Assembly: GCF_025149465.1 (NCBI RefSeq)
Contig: NZ_CP102275.1
Location: 992,001-1,056,000, forward strand
Origin: Thomasclavelia spiroformis DSM 1552
Lineage (GTDB): Bacteria; Bacillota_I; Bacilli_A; Erysipelotrichales; Coprobacillaceae
Direction of reading: 5' to 3'
Length of the DNA: 64,000 bases
Shown: positions 1 to 8,249 of the stretch, piece by piece
How positions within the stretch are numbered: position 1 is the stretch's first letter
How the letters are laid out: each line of letters opens with the position of its first letter
Program-made: the position numbers and the translations under genes
The notes under the pieces: generated by a model
Seen by the model: the letters and a program-made list of their open reading frames with translations, nothing else
Databases searched by the model: none
Told to the model about the DNA's origin: nothing

Positions 1-1
1 G

Positions 2-397
2 GACTTCAATGTTTCCCTGGACTATCTGCCCGAAAATGAATATTTTAAATCTGAGCAGGAGTGCAGGTTTTATATGGAAACCAAGCTCATGCAGTATATC
101 AGCAATTACATTACCAATGAGGTTGTGGAGCTGGAAGAACTTATGGAAATCAAGCAGTTGATACAGCGTCAGAAGCTAGAACGTGTTATGAGGGTACATA
201 AGGAAATGCGTGGGTTAGACCGATACCGAGAACAGCCAAAAGAGTACAAATATCATAGTCCATATGACGACAGGATATTCCGTCAACTTGCGGATATAGA
301 CAGAAGAAACAACATTCCAAACACTTCACCCGAATTAGATTTTGATGAAATGGAATTTGAAGACTATATGAAAGACAAGTGGAACAGAGGACTGTGA
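2..397 (+). CDS. C-terminal part of a mobile-element protein, cut by the window edge
   Basis: The reading frame is open from base 2 and ends with TGA at 397, so the real start lies upstream of the window; the first internal ATG (74) has no ribosome-binding site and should not be taken as the start. The visible 131 residues are charged and mostly helical (runs such as EVVELEELMEIKQLI) with an acidic tail. I do not recognise the family. The neighbours downstream (XRE-AbrB regulator, ABC exporter, Tn916-like orf7/orf8) suggest it belongs to an integrative conjugative element, perhaps a mobilisation or replication protein, but that is inference from context. Base composition is less AT-rich than the chromosomal genes further on, which fits transfer. 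Confidence 0.6.
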   Translation, partial: DFNVSLDYLPENEYFKSEQECRFYMETKLMQYISNYITNEVVELEELMEIKQLIQRQKLERVMRVHKEMRGLDRYREQPKEYKYHSPYDDRIFRQLADIDRRNNIPNTSPELDFDEMEFEDYMKDKWNRGL

Positions 398-427
398 TTT
401 TCCTCTTGCATGGAAGATACAGCAAAC

Positions 428-490
428 AAAAAGCCCGATCAAGAGTGCAAGCACCACCTATGGTGACAATGCTCTTGACAGGGCTTTTTC
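428..490 (+). terminator. Rho-independent terminator
   Basis: Arms AAAAAGCCC (428-436) and GGGCTTTTT (481-489) flank complementary inner segments (ATCAAGAG and CTCTTGA), ending in a T-rich tract. It closes the truncated first gene. Confidence 0.75.
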
Positions 491-701
491 TTTTCTGTTC
501 GTGGTGGACAAGAGAAAATAAGGATATGCATGCTGAAGCTCCATAAGGATAGTAACTGAAAAATCATAAAATAATTGAAAGTGTGCATTTCTATATAGAT
601 TTGCGTGCTTATGTAACTAAGAATAACAAAAACTGGTATGTGCAGTTGGTTGAAATCAATATTTACGGTTATATAATGGAAATAGAGGAGGAATGAAAAA
701 T

Positions 702-1175
702 ATGAATAATAAGAAAATAAATCTTCATTCAAATCTTATATTTTTGCGAAAAGCAAATAATATGACATTAGAAGAAGTTGCAAATGAAATCAATGTATCA
801 AGGCAGGCGGTTGCAAAATGGGAAAACGGAGATAGTGTTCCCGATTTAATAAACTGTGTTGCATTAGCAGATTTATATGATGTTTCCGTCGATGATTTAT
901 TGCATTATGACGGAGAAAAAGAAGAAGCCAGTATAGCACCAAAAGGTAAGCATTTATTTGGAACAACAGTAATCGGAGAACGGGGACAAATTGTAATTCC
1001 GAAACAAGCTCGTGATTTATTAGGATTGAAAGCTGGAGATACATTAGTTGTTCTTGGAGATGAAAACCCTAGTACCAGAGGAATTGCATTATTACCGAGT
1101 GAACTTTTTATGAAAGCTACTCAAGAAGTTATGGAAGCATTTTATCCAAAAACAAACAAGGAGAATAGAAAATGA
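702..1175 (+). CDS. XRE-type HTH regulator fused to a SpoVT/AbrB domain
   Basis: Residues about 10-65 form an HTH_3 (Cro/CI) domain with the motif NVSRQAVAKWENGDSVPD; residues about 90-130 form a swapped-hairpin AbrB-type DNA-binding domain (GERGQIVIPKQARDLLGLKAGD). Two DNA-binding domains in one chain are typical of local regulators of ABC exporters in Firmicutes mobile elements. I chose the ATG at 702 because GAGGAGG at 685-691 lies 10 bases upstream; the ATG at 693 sits almost on top of that site. The stop codon overlaps the ATG of the next gene (ATGA), so it is cotranscribed with the transporter it probably controls. Confidence 0.85.
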   Translation: MNNKKINLHSNLIFLRKANNMTLEEVANEINVSRQAVAKWENGDSVPDLINCVALADLYDVSVDDLLHYDGEKEEASIAPKGKHLFGTTVIGERGQIVIPKQARDLLGLKAGDTLVVLGDENPSTRGIALLPSELFMKATQEVMEAFYPKTNKENRK

Positions 1176-2092
1176 AAAAAATATTGATAGAAACCGATAG
1201 CCTTACAAAACACTATGGTAAATTCATTGCTTTGGATAATGTATGCGTTCAACTGAAAGAGGGAGAAATATATGGACTGATTGGAAAAAATGGGGCAGGT
1301 AAAACAACACTAATGAGAACGTTAGTGGGGTTGAGTATTCCTACCGCTGGACGCATTATTTTGTTTGGTAAGGAACATGAAAAGAACATACAGATAGAAC
1401 GAAAAAATATTGGGTGCATGATTGAAAATCCCAGTATTATTCCTTATATGACAGCAAAGCAGAATTTACAATTGCATCAAACATTAAGAGGAATTAGAAA
1501 AACTGATTGCAAAGCAGAATTAGAGCTTGTTGGTTTATCCGCAGATTTAAAGAAAAAGGCAAAGGACTTTTCGTTAGGAATGAAACAAAGACTAGGTATT
1601 GCTATTGCTTTATTAGGTAATCCCCAAATACTTATTTTAGACGAGCCTATAAATGGATTAGACCCTATCGGGGTTACTGAAATAAGAAATTTAATTATAG
1701 ACCTTTGTAAAAATAAAAATATAACGATATTGATATCCAGCCATAATTTACCAGAATTGTATCAAGTTGCTACACAGTATATCTTTATTGATAGCGGAAA
1801 AATTGTTAACTCAATGAGTCTTGAAGAGCTGGAAAAAGAAAGCAATCCACATTTGTTAATTGGTTGCAAGCAACTAGAGAATCTGATAAAAGTCTTAAAA
1901 TCTATTTTGCATACAGATAATTATAAAGTAATATCTGACACCGAACTGGAATTATATGATTATTTGACAGATATAGAATATGTGTCAAGAGTTTTAAGTG
2001 AAAATGATATAGTAGTTACAAATTTGAGCTATCAAGAAGAAACATTAGAAAACTATTTCTTATCACTTGTGGGAGGTGTAAAAAATGCTTGA
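1172..2092 (+). CDS. ABC transporter ATP-binding protein, bacitracin/lantibiotic-immunity type
   Basis: A 306-residue ATPase that should power the membrane protein encoded next. Walker A is GKNGAGKTT near residue 40, the signature is FSLGMKQRLGIA near 133, and Walker B is ILILDEPINGLDP near 150, followed by the SSHNLPEL switch histidine. The extra 70-80 residues at the C terminus are usual in the BcrA/LanF group. It starts inside the stop of the XRE-AbrB gene and overlaps the permease by 8 bases, giving a tight three-gene operon. The role as an antimicrobial-peptide exporter or immunity pump is inferred from family and gene order. Confidence 0.88.
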   Translation: MKKILIETDSLTKHYGKFIALDNVCVQLKEGEIYGLIGKNGAGKTTLMRTLVGLSIPTAGRIILFGKEHEKNIQIERKNIGCMIENPSIIPYMTAKQNLQLHQTLRGIRKTDCKAELELVGLSADLKKKAKDFSLGMKQRLGIAIALLGNPQILILDEPINGLDPIGVTEIRNLIIDLCKNKNITILISSHNLPELYQVATQYIFIDSGKIVNSMSLEELEKESNPHLLIGCKQLENLIKVLKSILHTDNYKVISDTELELYDYLTDIEYVSRVLSENDIVVTNLSYQEETLENYFLSLVGGVKNA

Positions 2093-2858
2093 TTTGATTA
2101 AGGTAGATATTTATAAAATGGCAAAATCTTCACTTATAAAAATAGTATTTGTTCTCTCTGTATTAAGTGCGGGTTTAATGCTCTTATTTGCACATTTAAC
2201 GGCAACGGGCGATATGAATATTCAAAACACAGGTATTATGTCATTGTTTGCTGACAGTGAAATTTTTACTCTATTAGGCTGTGTTATTATTGGTATGTTT
2301 TTGTGCAATGATTTTGAGTATAAAATCATAGAAAACGCTATTTCAAGCGGACACAAACGAAGTACGATTGTTTTCAGTAAAATGCTTTCGCTTGTAATAC
2401 TAATTGCAATTATGACATTGCCATATATTATTGCTATCATATTTTCTGTCTGTACTAACTTAGAAATGAATGTATATATGCCAACTGCATACTTAACTAT
2501 TATTAATTTTGCTATTGGGGGTACAGACATAGTGAATATAGTTGCCTTTATTATTCTGGCAATACTAACATATTCAGCCCAGTTAAGCATTGGCATATTT
2601 ATTATGTTTTTAGTTAAAAAGCCTGTCATTGTACTTGCGTTATCATATATAACTCTGTTATTGCTTGGACCAGTTTTAGAACTAAACGAAGTAACTAAAG
2701 GCATTATGGAACATACGCCGTTTGGAATAGACTATACAGATTTAGTAGTAAATTTTGAACTTGTTAATTTAGTGAAATCATGTTCTGTCGGGCTAATCTT
2801 TATTTTGACTTTTACATTTTTATCAATAGTGGCATTTAGAAAATGTGAAGTAAAATAG
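2085..2858 (+). CDS. ABC-2 type permease partner
   Basis: A 257-residue integral membrane protein with about six hydrophobic helices, for example residues 16-37, 60-80, 103-124, 150-175 and 180-195, plus a last helix near 230-250. It overlaps the ATPase gene by 8 bases and has GGGAGGTG just upstream of its ATG. Length and layout match the BcrB/LanE-G permeases that pair with BcrA-like ATPases. The substrate cannot be read from sequence. It is the last gene of the operon. Confidence 0.8.
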   Translation: MLDLIKVDIYKMAKSSLIKIVFVLSVLSAGLMLLFAHLTATGDMNIQNTGIMSLFADSEIFTLLGCVIIGMFLCNDFEYKIIENAISSGHKRSTIVFSKMLSLVILIAIMTLPYIIAIIFSVCTNLEMNVYMPTAYLTIINFAIGGTDIVNIVAFIILAILTYSAQLSIGIFIMFLVKKPVIVLALSYITLLLLGPVLELNEVTKGIMEHTPFGIDYTDLVVNFELVNLVKSCSVGLIFILTFTFLSIVAFRKCEVK

Positions 2859-2984
2859 TTGTTGATAAAAAAATACAAGAGGTACTAAAATGATTGGACT
2901 AAAAAACGAGATGTGAAAAAAATCTTAAAGGCTGGTGCAAAAGAAATTTCATAGTAAAAAGGAAGTATTATAAGCAGGGTCAAT

Positions 2985-3024
2985 AAAGGCTCATACAAAC
3001 AATATGTTTTGTATGGGCTTTTTT
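2985..3024 (+). terminator. Rho-independent terminator
   Basis: AAAGGCTCATACAAAC pairs with GTTTTGTATGGGCTTTTTT around a short loop, followed by T residues. It separates the exporter operon from the sigma-like gene. Confidence 0.75.
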
Positions 3025-3119
3025 CATACCCTCTTTCTTTGCTGTTCTTCACAACAAAGATATAAACAGTCTGTTTGACGTTTATATAATTCAGCATTCA
3101 GCAGAGAGGGGGTGAGATT

Positions 3120-3539
3120 ATGAAACTATCTTCTTTTGAGGAAATCATCAAGTTACAGTTTAATGCTTATATGATGATAACGATTAAAGGCATTGTCCGT
3201 TATCGCAGAAAGCAACGCACAAAGCGTTTGGAGCATGAAGCATTGTTTTGTGAAATTCCAGAAATAAAGCAAAACAATCAAGGGAACTATGATAGATATT
3301 CTTTTGAATTTTCTGTATTTCAAGTATGGAATTTCTCAATCAAGGTATCTGACGAAAAATTGGGTACGGCTTTACGCAAACTGTCTGAAAAGCAACGTAA
3401 TTATATCTTGTTGTGCTATTTTCAAGATATGCGGGACAGAGAGATTGCGGAGCTTTATCATGTATCACGTTCTTCTGTAAGCTGTACGAGAAACAGAGGA
3501 TTGCAAAAACTACAAACGTTGATGAATGAAAGGAAGTAA
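3120..3539 (+). CDS. Sigma-70 region 4-like protein, Tn916 Orf7 type
   Basis: A 139-residue protein whose C-terminal half is a sigma-70 region 4 fold: LSEKQRNYILLCYFQDMRDREIAELYHVSRSSV, with the helix-turn-helix DREIAELYHVSRSSVS near residues 104-120. GAGAGGGGG upstream gives a strong ribosome-binding site. The paired gene 6 bases downstream is the Orf8-like small protein, and this pair is a standard module at the right end of Tn916/Tn1549-type conjugative elements. Normally xis and int follow; neither is present here. Confidence 0.85.
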   Translation: MKLSSFEEIIKLQFNAYMMITIKGIVRYRRKQRTKRLEHEALFCEIPEIKQNNQGNYDRYSFEFSVFQVWNFSIKVSDEKLGTALRKLSEKQRNYILLCYFQDMRDREIAELYHVSRSSVSCTRNRGLQKLQTLMNERK

Positions 3540-3544
3540 AGGAA

Positions 3545-3781
3545 ATGGCAAAAGATTATGGTTATCCTGCTTATGAGAAGATTGTCAATGCATCCAACGG
3601 TAACGAACAGGCAATCAAAGAAATTTTGAGGTTTTATGACGGGTACATATCAAAATTATGCTTGCGTCCATTCTACCATGAAAACGGTAAAGTTAGCATG
3701 AGGATAGACGAGGAATTAAAAGGCGAAGTGCAAACGGAGCTTATGAAAGCCATGCTGAAATTTGAACCTAAAGTGAAGTAG
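3545..3781 (+). CDS. Tn916 Orf8-like helix-turn-helix small protein
   Basis: A 78-residue protein (MAKDYGYPAYEKIVNASNGN...) matching the short conserved protein that follows the Orf7-like sigma gene in Tn916/Tn1549 elements. It contains an N-terminal helical segment that can be read as a partial sigma region 2 or HTH. It lies 6 bases after the previous stop, preceded by AAAGGAA. Its own function is unknown. The expected excisionase and integrase do not follow, which marks this as a decayed or rearranged element end. Confidence 0.75.
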   Translation: MAKDYGYPAYEKIVNASNGNEQAIKEILRFYDGYISKLCLRPFYHENGKVSMRIDEELKGEVQTELMKAMLKFEPKVK

Positions 3782-3796
3782 AAATGTAACCATGAA

Positions 3797-3839
3797 AAGG
3801 GAGATACACGGTCTTTGGGCAATCTCCCTTGCTCTTTTT
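3797..3839 (+). terminator. Rho-independent terminator
   Basis: AAGGGAGAT (3797-3805) pairs with ATCTCCCTT (3822-3830) and is followed by GCTCTTTTT. It ends the Orf7/Orf8-like operon. Confidence 0.75.
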
Positions 3840-4212
3840 CTGTCATATCAAGGCTCACTCAATCATGGTAAATTCGTGGTAAAATGGTTGTTTTTTTAGT
3901 TGATAAATAGTCCTTAAATACTGTATTTATGCGTATAATCTAAGTTTCTATATCAAGTTTCTAATAAATTGAAAATAATGTAAAAAAATCTAAAAGTATT
4001 ATTGAAAATAAAAAAATAACTTTTCAAAATAATTATTTAAATCGTGTCAAGGCAATAGATTTTATTTTGTCATCTAAATCTGATTTTAGAACTATTCAAA
4101 GTTTAAAACAAATTAAACAATTAATGAATATAGAATATATACATATTATTAAATTATCTTCCCAGTTTAAGGTAGATTTATTTTATTGACATTTGTTATT
4201 TGCATATGATAC

Positions 4213-4340
4213 GCTTATAAAGCGGTTACAGTCGCTTAGTACGTACTAAAGATGAGGTTAGGTTTTATTTTATCGTAAAATTGATCAAAGATAAAAACAC
4301 CCCAATTATTTTAGCTAGGTAATTTTAATCCTCATCGCTA
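4213..4340 (+). promoter_or_regulatory. Structured leader and palindrome upstream of the GH84 gene
   Basis: The 580-base gap before the GH84 gene is very AT-rich and mostly featureless up to about 4185. A TTGACA lies at 4186-4191, but its nearest TATGAT is only 13 bases away, so I do not call a promoter there. From 4213 come a small hairpin (AAGCG...CGCTT), a perfect 14-base palindrome TTAGTACGTACTAA (4236-4249), and GATGAGG (4251-4257) that can pair with CCTCATC (4330-4336), enclosing about 70 bases. This looks like a structured 5' untranslated region or an operator; no known riboswitch class is recognised. Confidence 0.35.
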
Positions 4341-4363
4341 AAAATTAATTCAAAAGGAAATTT

Positions 4364-7300
4364 ATGGAGAGAAAAATGAAAAAGAAACAAGTAGGTTTAA
4401 CAACCTTAGCAGCAACTTTAATGATATCAGGGATGACACTAACACAGGTAAATGCAAAAGATGAACTTAAAGTTACTATGCCGGTAATTAATCCAACCCC
4501 TAAAACAGTAAATACACTTGGAAATGGGATGGAAATAAGTAGTTTTGTTAATTTGATTGGTGCAGATGTAGCTGATCAAGATGCTGTTGAAGAATTAAAA
4601 AGATTCTTAAAAGAAAACAACATTATAATTAATGAAACTAACAATGAAAATGATACTACTATTATGCTTGGTGAAGCAGAAGATAATGTAGCTGAAATTA
4701 ATGATATGGCTAGTACATTAAAACTTCCTGATGCTAAAGAGCAAAAAGAAGAAGGGTATGTACTTGCTGCAAACGACAATCAAATTATGATTGAAGGTGC
4801 TGATGAGTCTGGAACATATTATGGTGTTAAGACTTTAAAGGCAATGTTACAGAAAAAAGATGGTAAAAATGTTTTACCAGAAGCTTCAATAATTGATGAA
4901 CCAGATATGGAAGAACGTGGAATTGTTGAAGGGTTCTATGGAACACCATGGTCTCATGAAGACCGTTTAAATCAATTGAAATTTTATGGTGAACAAAAAT
5001 TAAATCTTTATATTTATGCACCAAAGGATGATCCATATCATCGTAACCAATGGAGAGATCCATATCCACCTGAAGAAATGGCACGTATGCAAGAATTAAT
5101 TAATACAGCAAAAGCGAACAAAGTAGATTTTGTATTTGCTATTTCTCCTGGAATTGATATTCGTTTTGACGGAAAAGAAGGAGAAGAAGACATTCAAGCA
5201 TTGATTGATAAAGCACAATCAATGTATGATATGGGTGTTAGAAGTTTTGCAATCTATTTTGATGATATTGCAGATAGAAGCGGAGATAAACAAGCAAATG
5301 TATTAAATCAATTCAATGAACGTTTTATTAAAACACATGAAGATGTAAAACCATTAATAACTGTTCCAACAGAATATTTTTATAGTGGAATGATGCAAAA
5401 TGGTAATAAATCTCCATATACAGCAGCATTTTCAGAAAATCTAGATAAAGATATTCAAGTTATGTGGACTGGAAATGAAGTAGTATCTCAAGGAGTTTCT
5501 ACAGAAGATGCAAAAAATGCATACAATGTATTTGAAAGAAAAATGGCACTATTCTGGAATTATCCAGTAAATGACTATAATACAAAAAAATTAGCATTAG
5601 GACCAATTTATGGATTGTCATCAGAAGTGGAAGATACAATTTCTACATTGGCAATGAATCCAATGGAATTTGCAGAAACTTCAAAAATCAGTATTTATAC
5701 AGGTGCTGATTATAGCTGGAATTTAAAAGCATATGATCCAGAAACATCATTTAAAAATGCTGTAAATGAATTATATGGTGAAAATGCAGAAGATTTCTAT
5801 TATTTTGCAAACCACACAACACGTGTAGATAATGGTAGACCAGATGCTCCTGAAATGCAGGCATTAGTGGATACTTATTTTACAAAAGTTCTTTCTGGTA
5901 AAGATGTTTCTTTTGAACGTACAGCTTTAATTGGTGAATTTGAAAAAATGGAAGAAGTTTCAAAAAGATTAAAAACAAATTTACCAAAAGAAGTTTTAGA
6001 AGAAACAAGTAAACAGCTTGATGCTTTTGCAACAAATGCTAAATATGCTAAAGAAGCAATGGAAATGATGGATGCAATCTTATCAAATGATGTTGTTTCG
6101 TGGTGGGAATTAAAACAATCTAGTTTAGAACATCAAGATGCTATGTTAAATGCCAATGCACAAGTGTCTAATGTAGTAAAAAATTTCATTGCTCAAGCAC
6201 ATGAAGCAGGAAATAAATTGTATGATAATACAATTCCTAAAGATAGAAAAGAAGTTATTGATTACAAAGGTAGTGCAAGCATGGAAGCACAACAATATAG
6301 TGAGTGGTGGTATACTGCAAAACCTTATGAAGCTTCAAACTTTGCAATTGATAATACTGACAAAGCATACATGTCAAAAGATAATGTAGAAAAAGATTCT
6401 TATGTCCAAATTGATTTAGGAAAAGAAATGGATGTATATTCTATTTATCTATTACAAGGAAGAACTGAAACAGATAAAACAGTATCTGGTAAATTCTCAT
6501 ATTCTATTGATGGTCAAAATTGGATTGAATTAGGTAAAGAAGTTTCTGATTATGAAACAATTCTTACTAATTTAAATATTAAAGCACAATATATAAGATT
6601 TACTGCATCTAAAGCAGAAGATTTCCAATGGTTTGTACGTGACTTTAAAGTAAATAAAGATATTTCTAATGAAATTGCATCTTCTAGTATAGAAGGATAT
6701 ACAGGAGAAGTAGTACGTAAAATTGAAGAATCAAGTGATGGAACAGCACCGGTGGTATTAGCGCATTATAATGATAAAATTGAAGTAAAAGCCGGAGATA
6801 CATTTACGCTTTCTTTACGTGACTTTAAATATATCAAAGATGTAAAAGCTGATTTTGGTGTAAAGGGTGTTGTTGAATTTACACGTAACGATGTAGATTG
6901 GGTAATGGCAACACAAGATCAATTAGCTTCTCATCCTATTGCAACGCGCGTACGTTTTCGTGCAACTGAAAATGGAATGATTAAAAATGCTACTTTAAAA
7001 GTAACAAATGAAGAAAGAAATCCAGGAACATATACAAGTAACTATACATTCCGTGATGGATATGGATTGGATCGTATCAACAATTTTGACATTGCATCAA
7101 ATGCTGTATCAGTAACAACAGAAGCAGGACAATATTTACAATTGGATTTAGGAAGAGTTACTCATGTACGTGATTTGAAACTAATCTTTAATGAAAGTTA
7201 TAGTGGAGACCGTCCTACTGATGTTACGCTATCTTATTCTATAGATGGTGAAGAATGGATAAATCTTCCTTATAATATCTATAGCTGGTACAATGAATTT

Positions 7301-8158
7301 ACAAATGTAAATGTTGATGCTCGTTATTTAAAATATACTGTAAATCAAACACGTGGAGGAACATGGACACGTATTGGAGAATTTAGTGTAAATACTTCTG
7401 CTCCTGAAACAGTTTGGGAAGCAAGTGTTAATGGTAAACAGCCAACTAACAGAGTAACAAATATGAATGATTATGATCTTTCAACTAATTATTCTCCAGT
7501 ATCAAATATTAAAGCTGGAGATACGATTGTATATCACTTTAATAAAGATCGTGATTTAAAACGTTTGCATGTATTACAAAGTAGTAAAAATATTACTGAA
7601 GCAAAAGTAATTGCAAGAACTGTTGATCGTAAAGAAATTGTATTAGGTACTTTAGATAAAGGATATACAATTTTAGATATGCCAAAACAAGTAGATGTAG
7701 AATCTATTAAAATTGAATTTACAAAAGATTTTACTGTAGATGAAAATAATCCAGTAGAAATTTATGAGGTAACTCCTGAATTCTATACGTTGGATGAAAT
7801 CAAAGAACAGGCAAAAGCTTTAATCAAAGAAGCAAAAGAATTATTAAAAACACCAACAAATAAAAAAGATGGAAAAGAAGTTCTTGAATCAGCAATTTCT
7901 TCTTTAGAAGCGCTAGTAGATTCATCAACTGATCGTCATGAAATTACAAATGGAATTAATGAATTAAAAGCTGCTATGGAATATTATAAATCTGGAAATA
8001 GCGGTGAAGATAATGGAAATAATAATGGTGATAATGGTGCTATAAAACCAGATAGTCCTGATACTGGTGAAAGCACAAATACAACATTATTTGCAACAAT
8101 GTTAATGGCTTCTGCAGCGATGTTAACATTCTTGAAAAGAAAAAAACGTGAAGATTAA
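4364..8158 (+). CDS. Secreted, cell-wall-anchored GH84 beta-N-acetylglucosaminidase (hyaluronidase/O-GlcNAcase family)
   Basis: A 1264-residue surface enzyme expected to remove N-acetylglucosamine from host glycans such as mucin. Residues 1-32 are a signal peptide ending VNAKD. An N-terminal GH20b-like domain precedes the GH84 barrel, which starts near residue 183 with GIVEGFYGTPWSHEDR and carries the paired catalytic aspartates in FAIYFDDIAD near residue 299. The middle holds helices, then discoidin-type (CBM32, F5/8C) modules near 645-760 and 900-1015, and a FIVAR-like helical repeat near 1150-1220. The C terminus has SPDTGE, a hydrophobic stretch and KRKKRED, a sortase signal variant. M1 follows AAAAGGA; M5 after GGAGAG is an equally good start. 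Confidence 0.93.
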   Translation: MERKMKKKQVGLTTLAATLMISGMTLTQVNAKDELKVTMPVINPTPKTVNTLGNGMEISSFVNLIGADVADQDAVEELKRFLKENNIIINETNNENDTTIMLGEAEDNVAEINDMASTLKLPDAKEQKEEGYVLAANDNQIMIEGADESGTYYGVKTLKAMLQKKDGKNVLPEASIIDEPDMEERGIVEGFYGTPWSHEDRLNQLKFYGEQKLNLYIYAPKDDPYHRNQWRDPYPPEEMARMQELINTAKANKVDFVFAISPGIDIRFDGKEGEEDIQALIDKAQSMYDMGVRSFAIYFDDIADRSGDKQANVLNQFNERFIKTHEDVKPLITVPTEYFYSGMMQNGNKSPYTAAFSENLDKDIQVMWTGNEVVSQGVSTEDAKNAYNVFERKMALFWNYPVNDYNTKKLALGPIYGLSSEVEDTISTLAMNPMEFAETSKISIYTGADYSWNLKAYDPETSFKNAVNELYGENAEDFYYFANHTTRVDNGRPDAPEMQALVDTYFTKVLSGKDVSFERTALIGEFEKMEEVSKRLKTNLPKEVLEETSKQLDAFATNAKYAKEAMEMMDAILSNDVVSWWELKQSSLEHQDAMLNANAQVSNVVKNFIAQAHEAGNKLYDNTIPKDRKEVIDYKGSASMEAQQYSEWWYTAKPYEASNFAIDNTDKAYMSKDNVEKDSYVQIDLGKEMDVYSIYLLQGRTETDKTVSGKFSYSIDGQNWIELGKEVSDYETILTNLNIKAQYIRFTASKAEDFQWFVRDFKVNKDISNEIASSSIEGYTGEVVRKIEESSDGTAPVVLAHYNDKIEVKAGDTFTLSLRDFKYIKDVKADFGVKGVVEFTRNDVDWVMATQDQLASHPIATRVRFRATENGMIKNATLKVTNEERNPGTYTSNYTFRDGYGLDRINNFDIASNAVSVTTEAGQYLQLDLGRVTHVRDLKLIFNESYSGDRPTDVTLSYSIDGEEWINLPYNIYSWYNEFTNVNVDARYLKYTVNQTRGGTWTRIGEFSVNTSAPETVWEASVNGKQPTNRVTNMNDYDLSTNYSPVSNIKAGDTIVYHFNKDRDLKRLHVLQSSKNITEAKVIARTVDRKEIVLGTLDKGYTILDMPKQVDVESIKIEFTKDFTVDENNPVEIYEVTPEFYTLDEIKEQAKALIKEAKELLKTPTNKKDGKEVLESAISSLEALVDSSTDRHEITNGINELKAAMEYYKSGNSGEDNGNNNGDNGAIKPDSPDTGESTNTTLFATMLMASAAMLTFLKRKKRED

Positions 8159-8200
8159 AATATTAATAATCGACCGTTTTTAAAATAAATTATAAGATAT

Positions 8201-8236
8201 AAAAGCTTGATTTCTTATTTGAAGTCAAGCTTTTTT
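8201..8236. terminator. Bidirectional terminator between convergent genes
   Basis: AAAAGCTTGA (8201-8210) pairs with TCAAGCTTTTTT (8225-8236). A-rich and T-rich flanks on the two sides let it serve the GH84 gene and the convergent permease gene. Confidence 0.8.
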
Positions 8237-8249
8237 AAGATAATGAAAA

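Noticed and set aside
4186-4210. TTGACA...TATGAT as a promoter of the GH84 gene
   Set aside because: The spacer is only 13 bases, too short for a sigma-A promoter.
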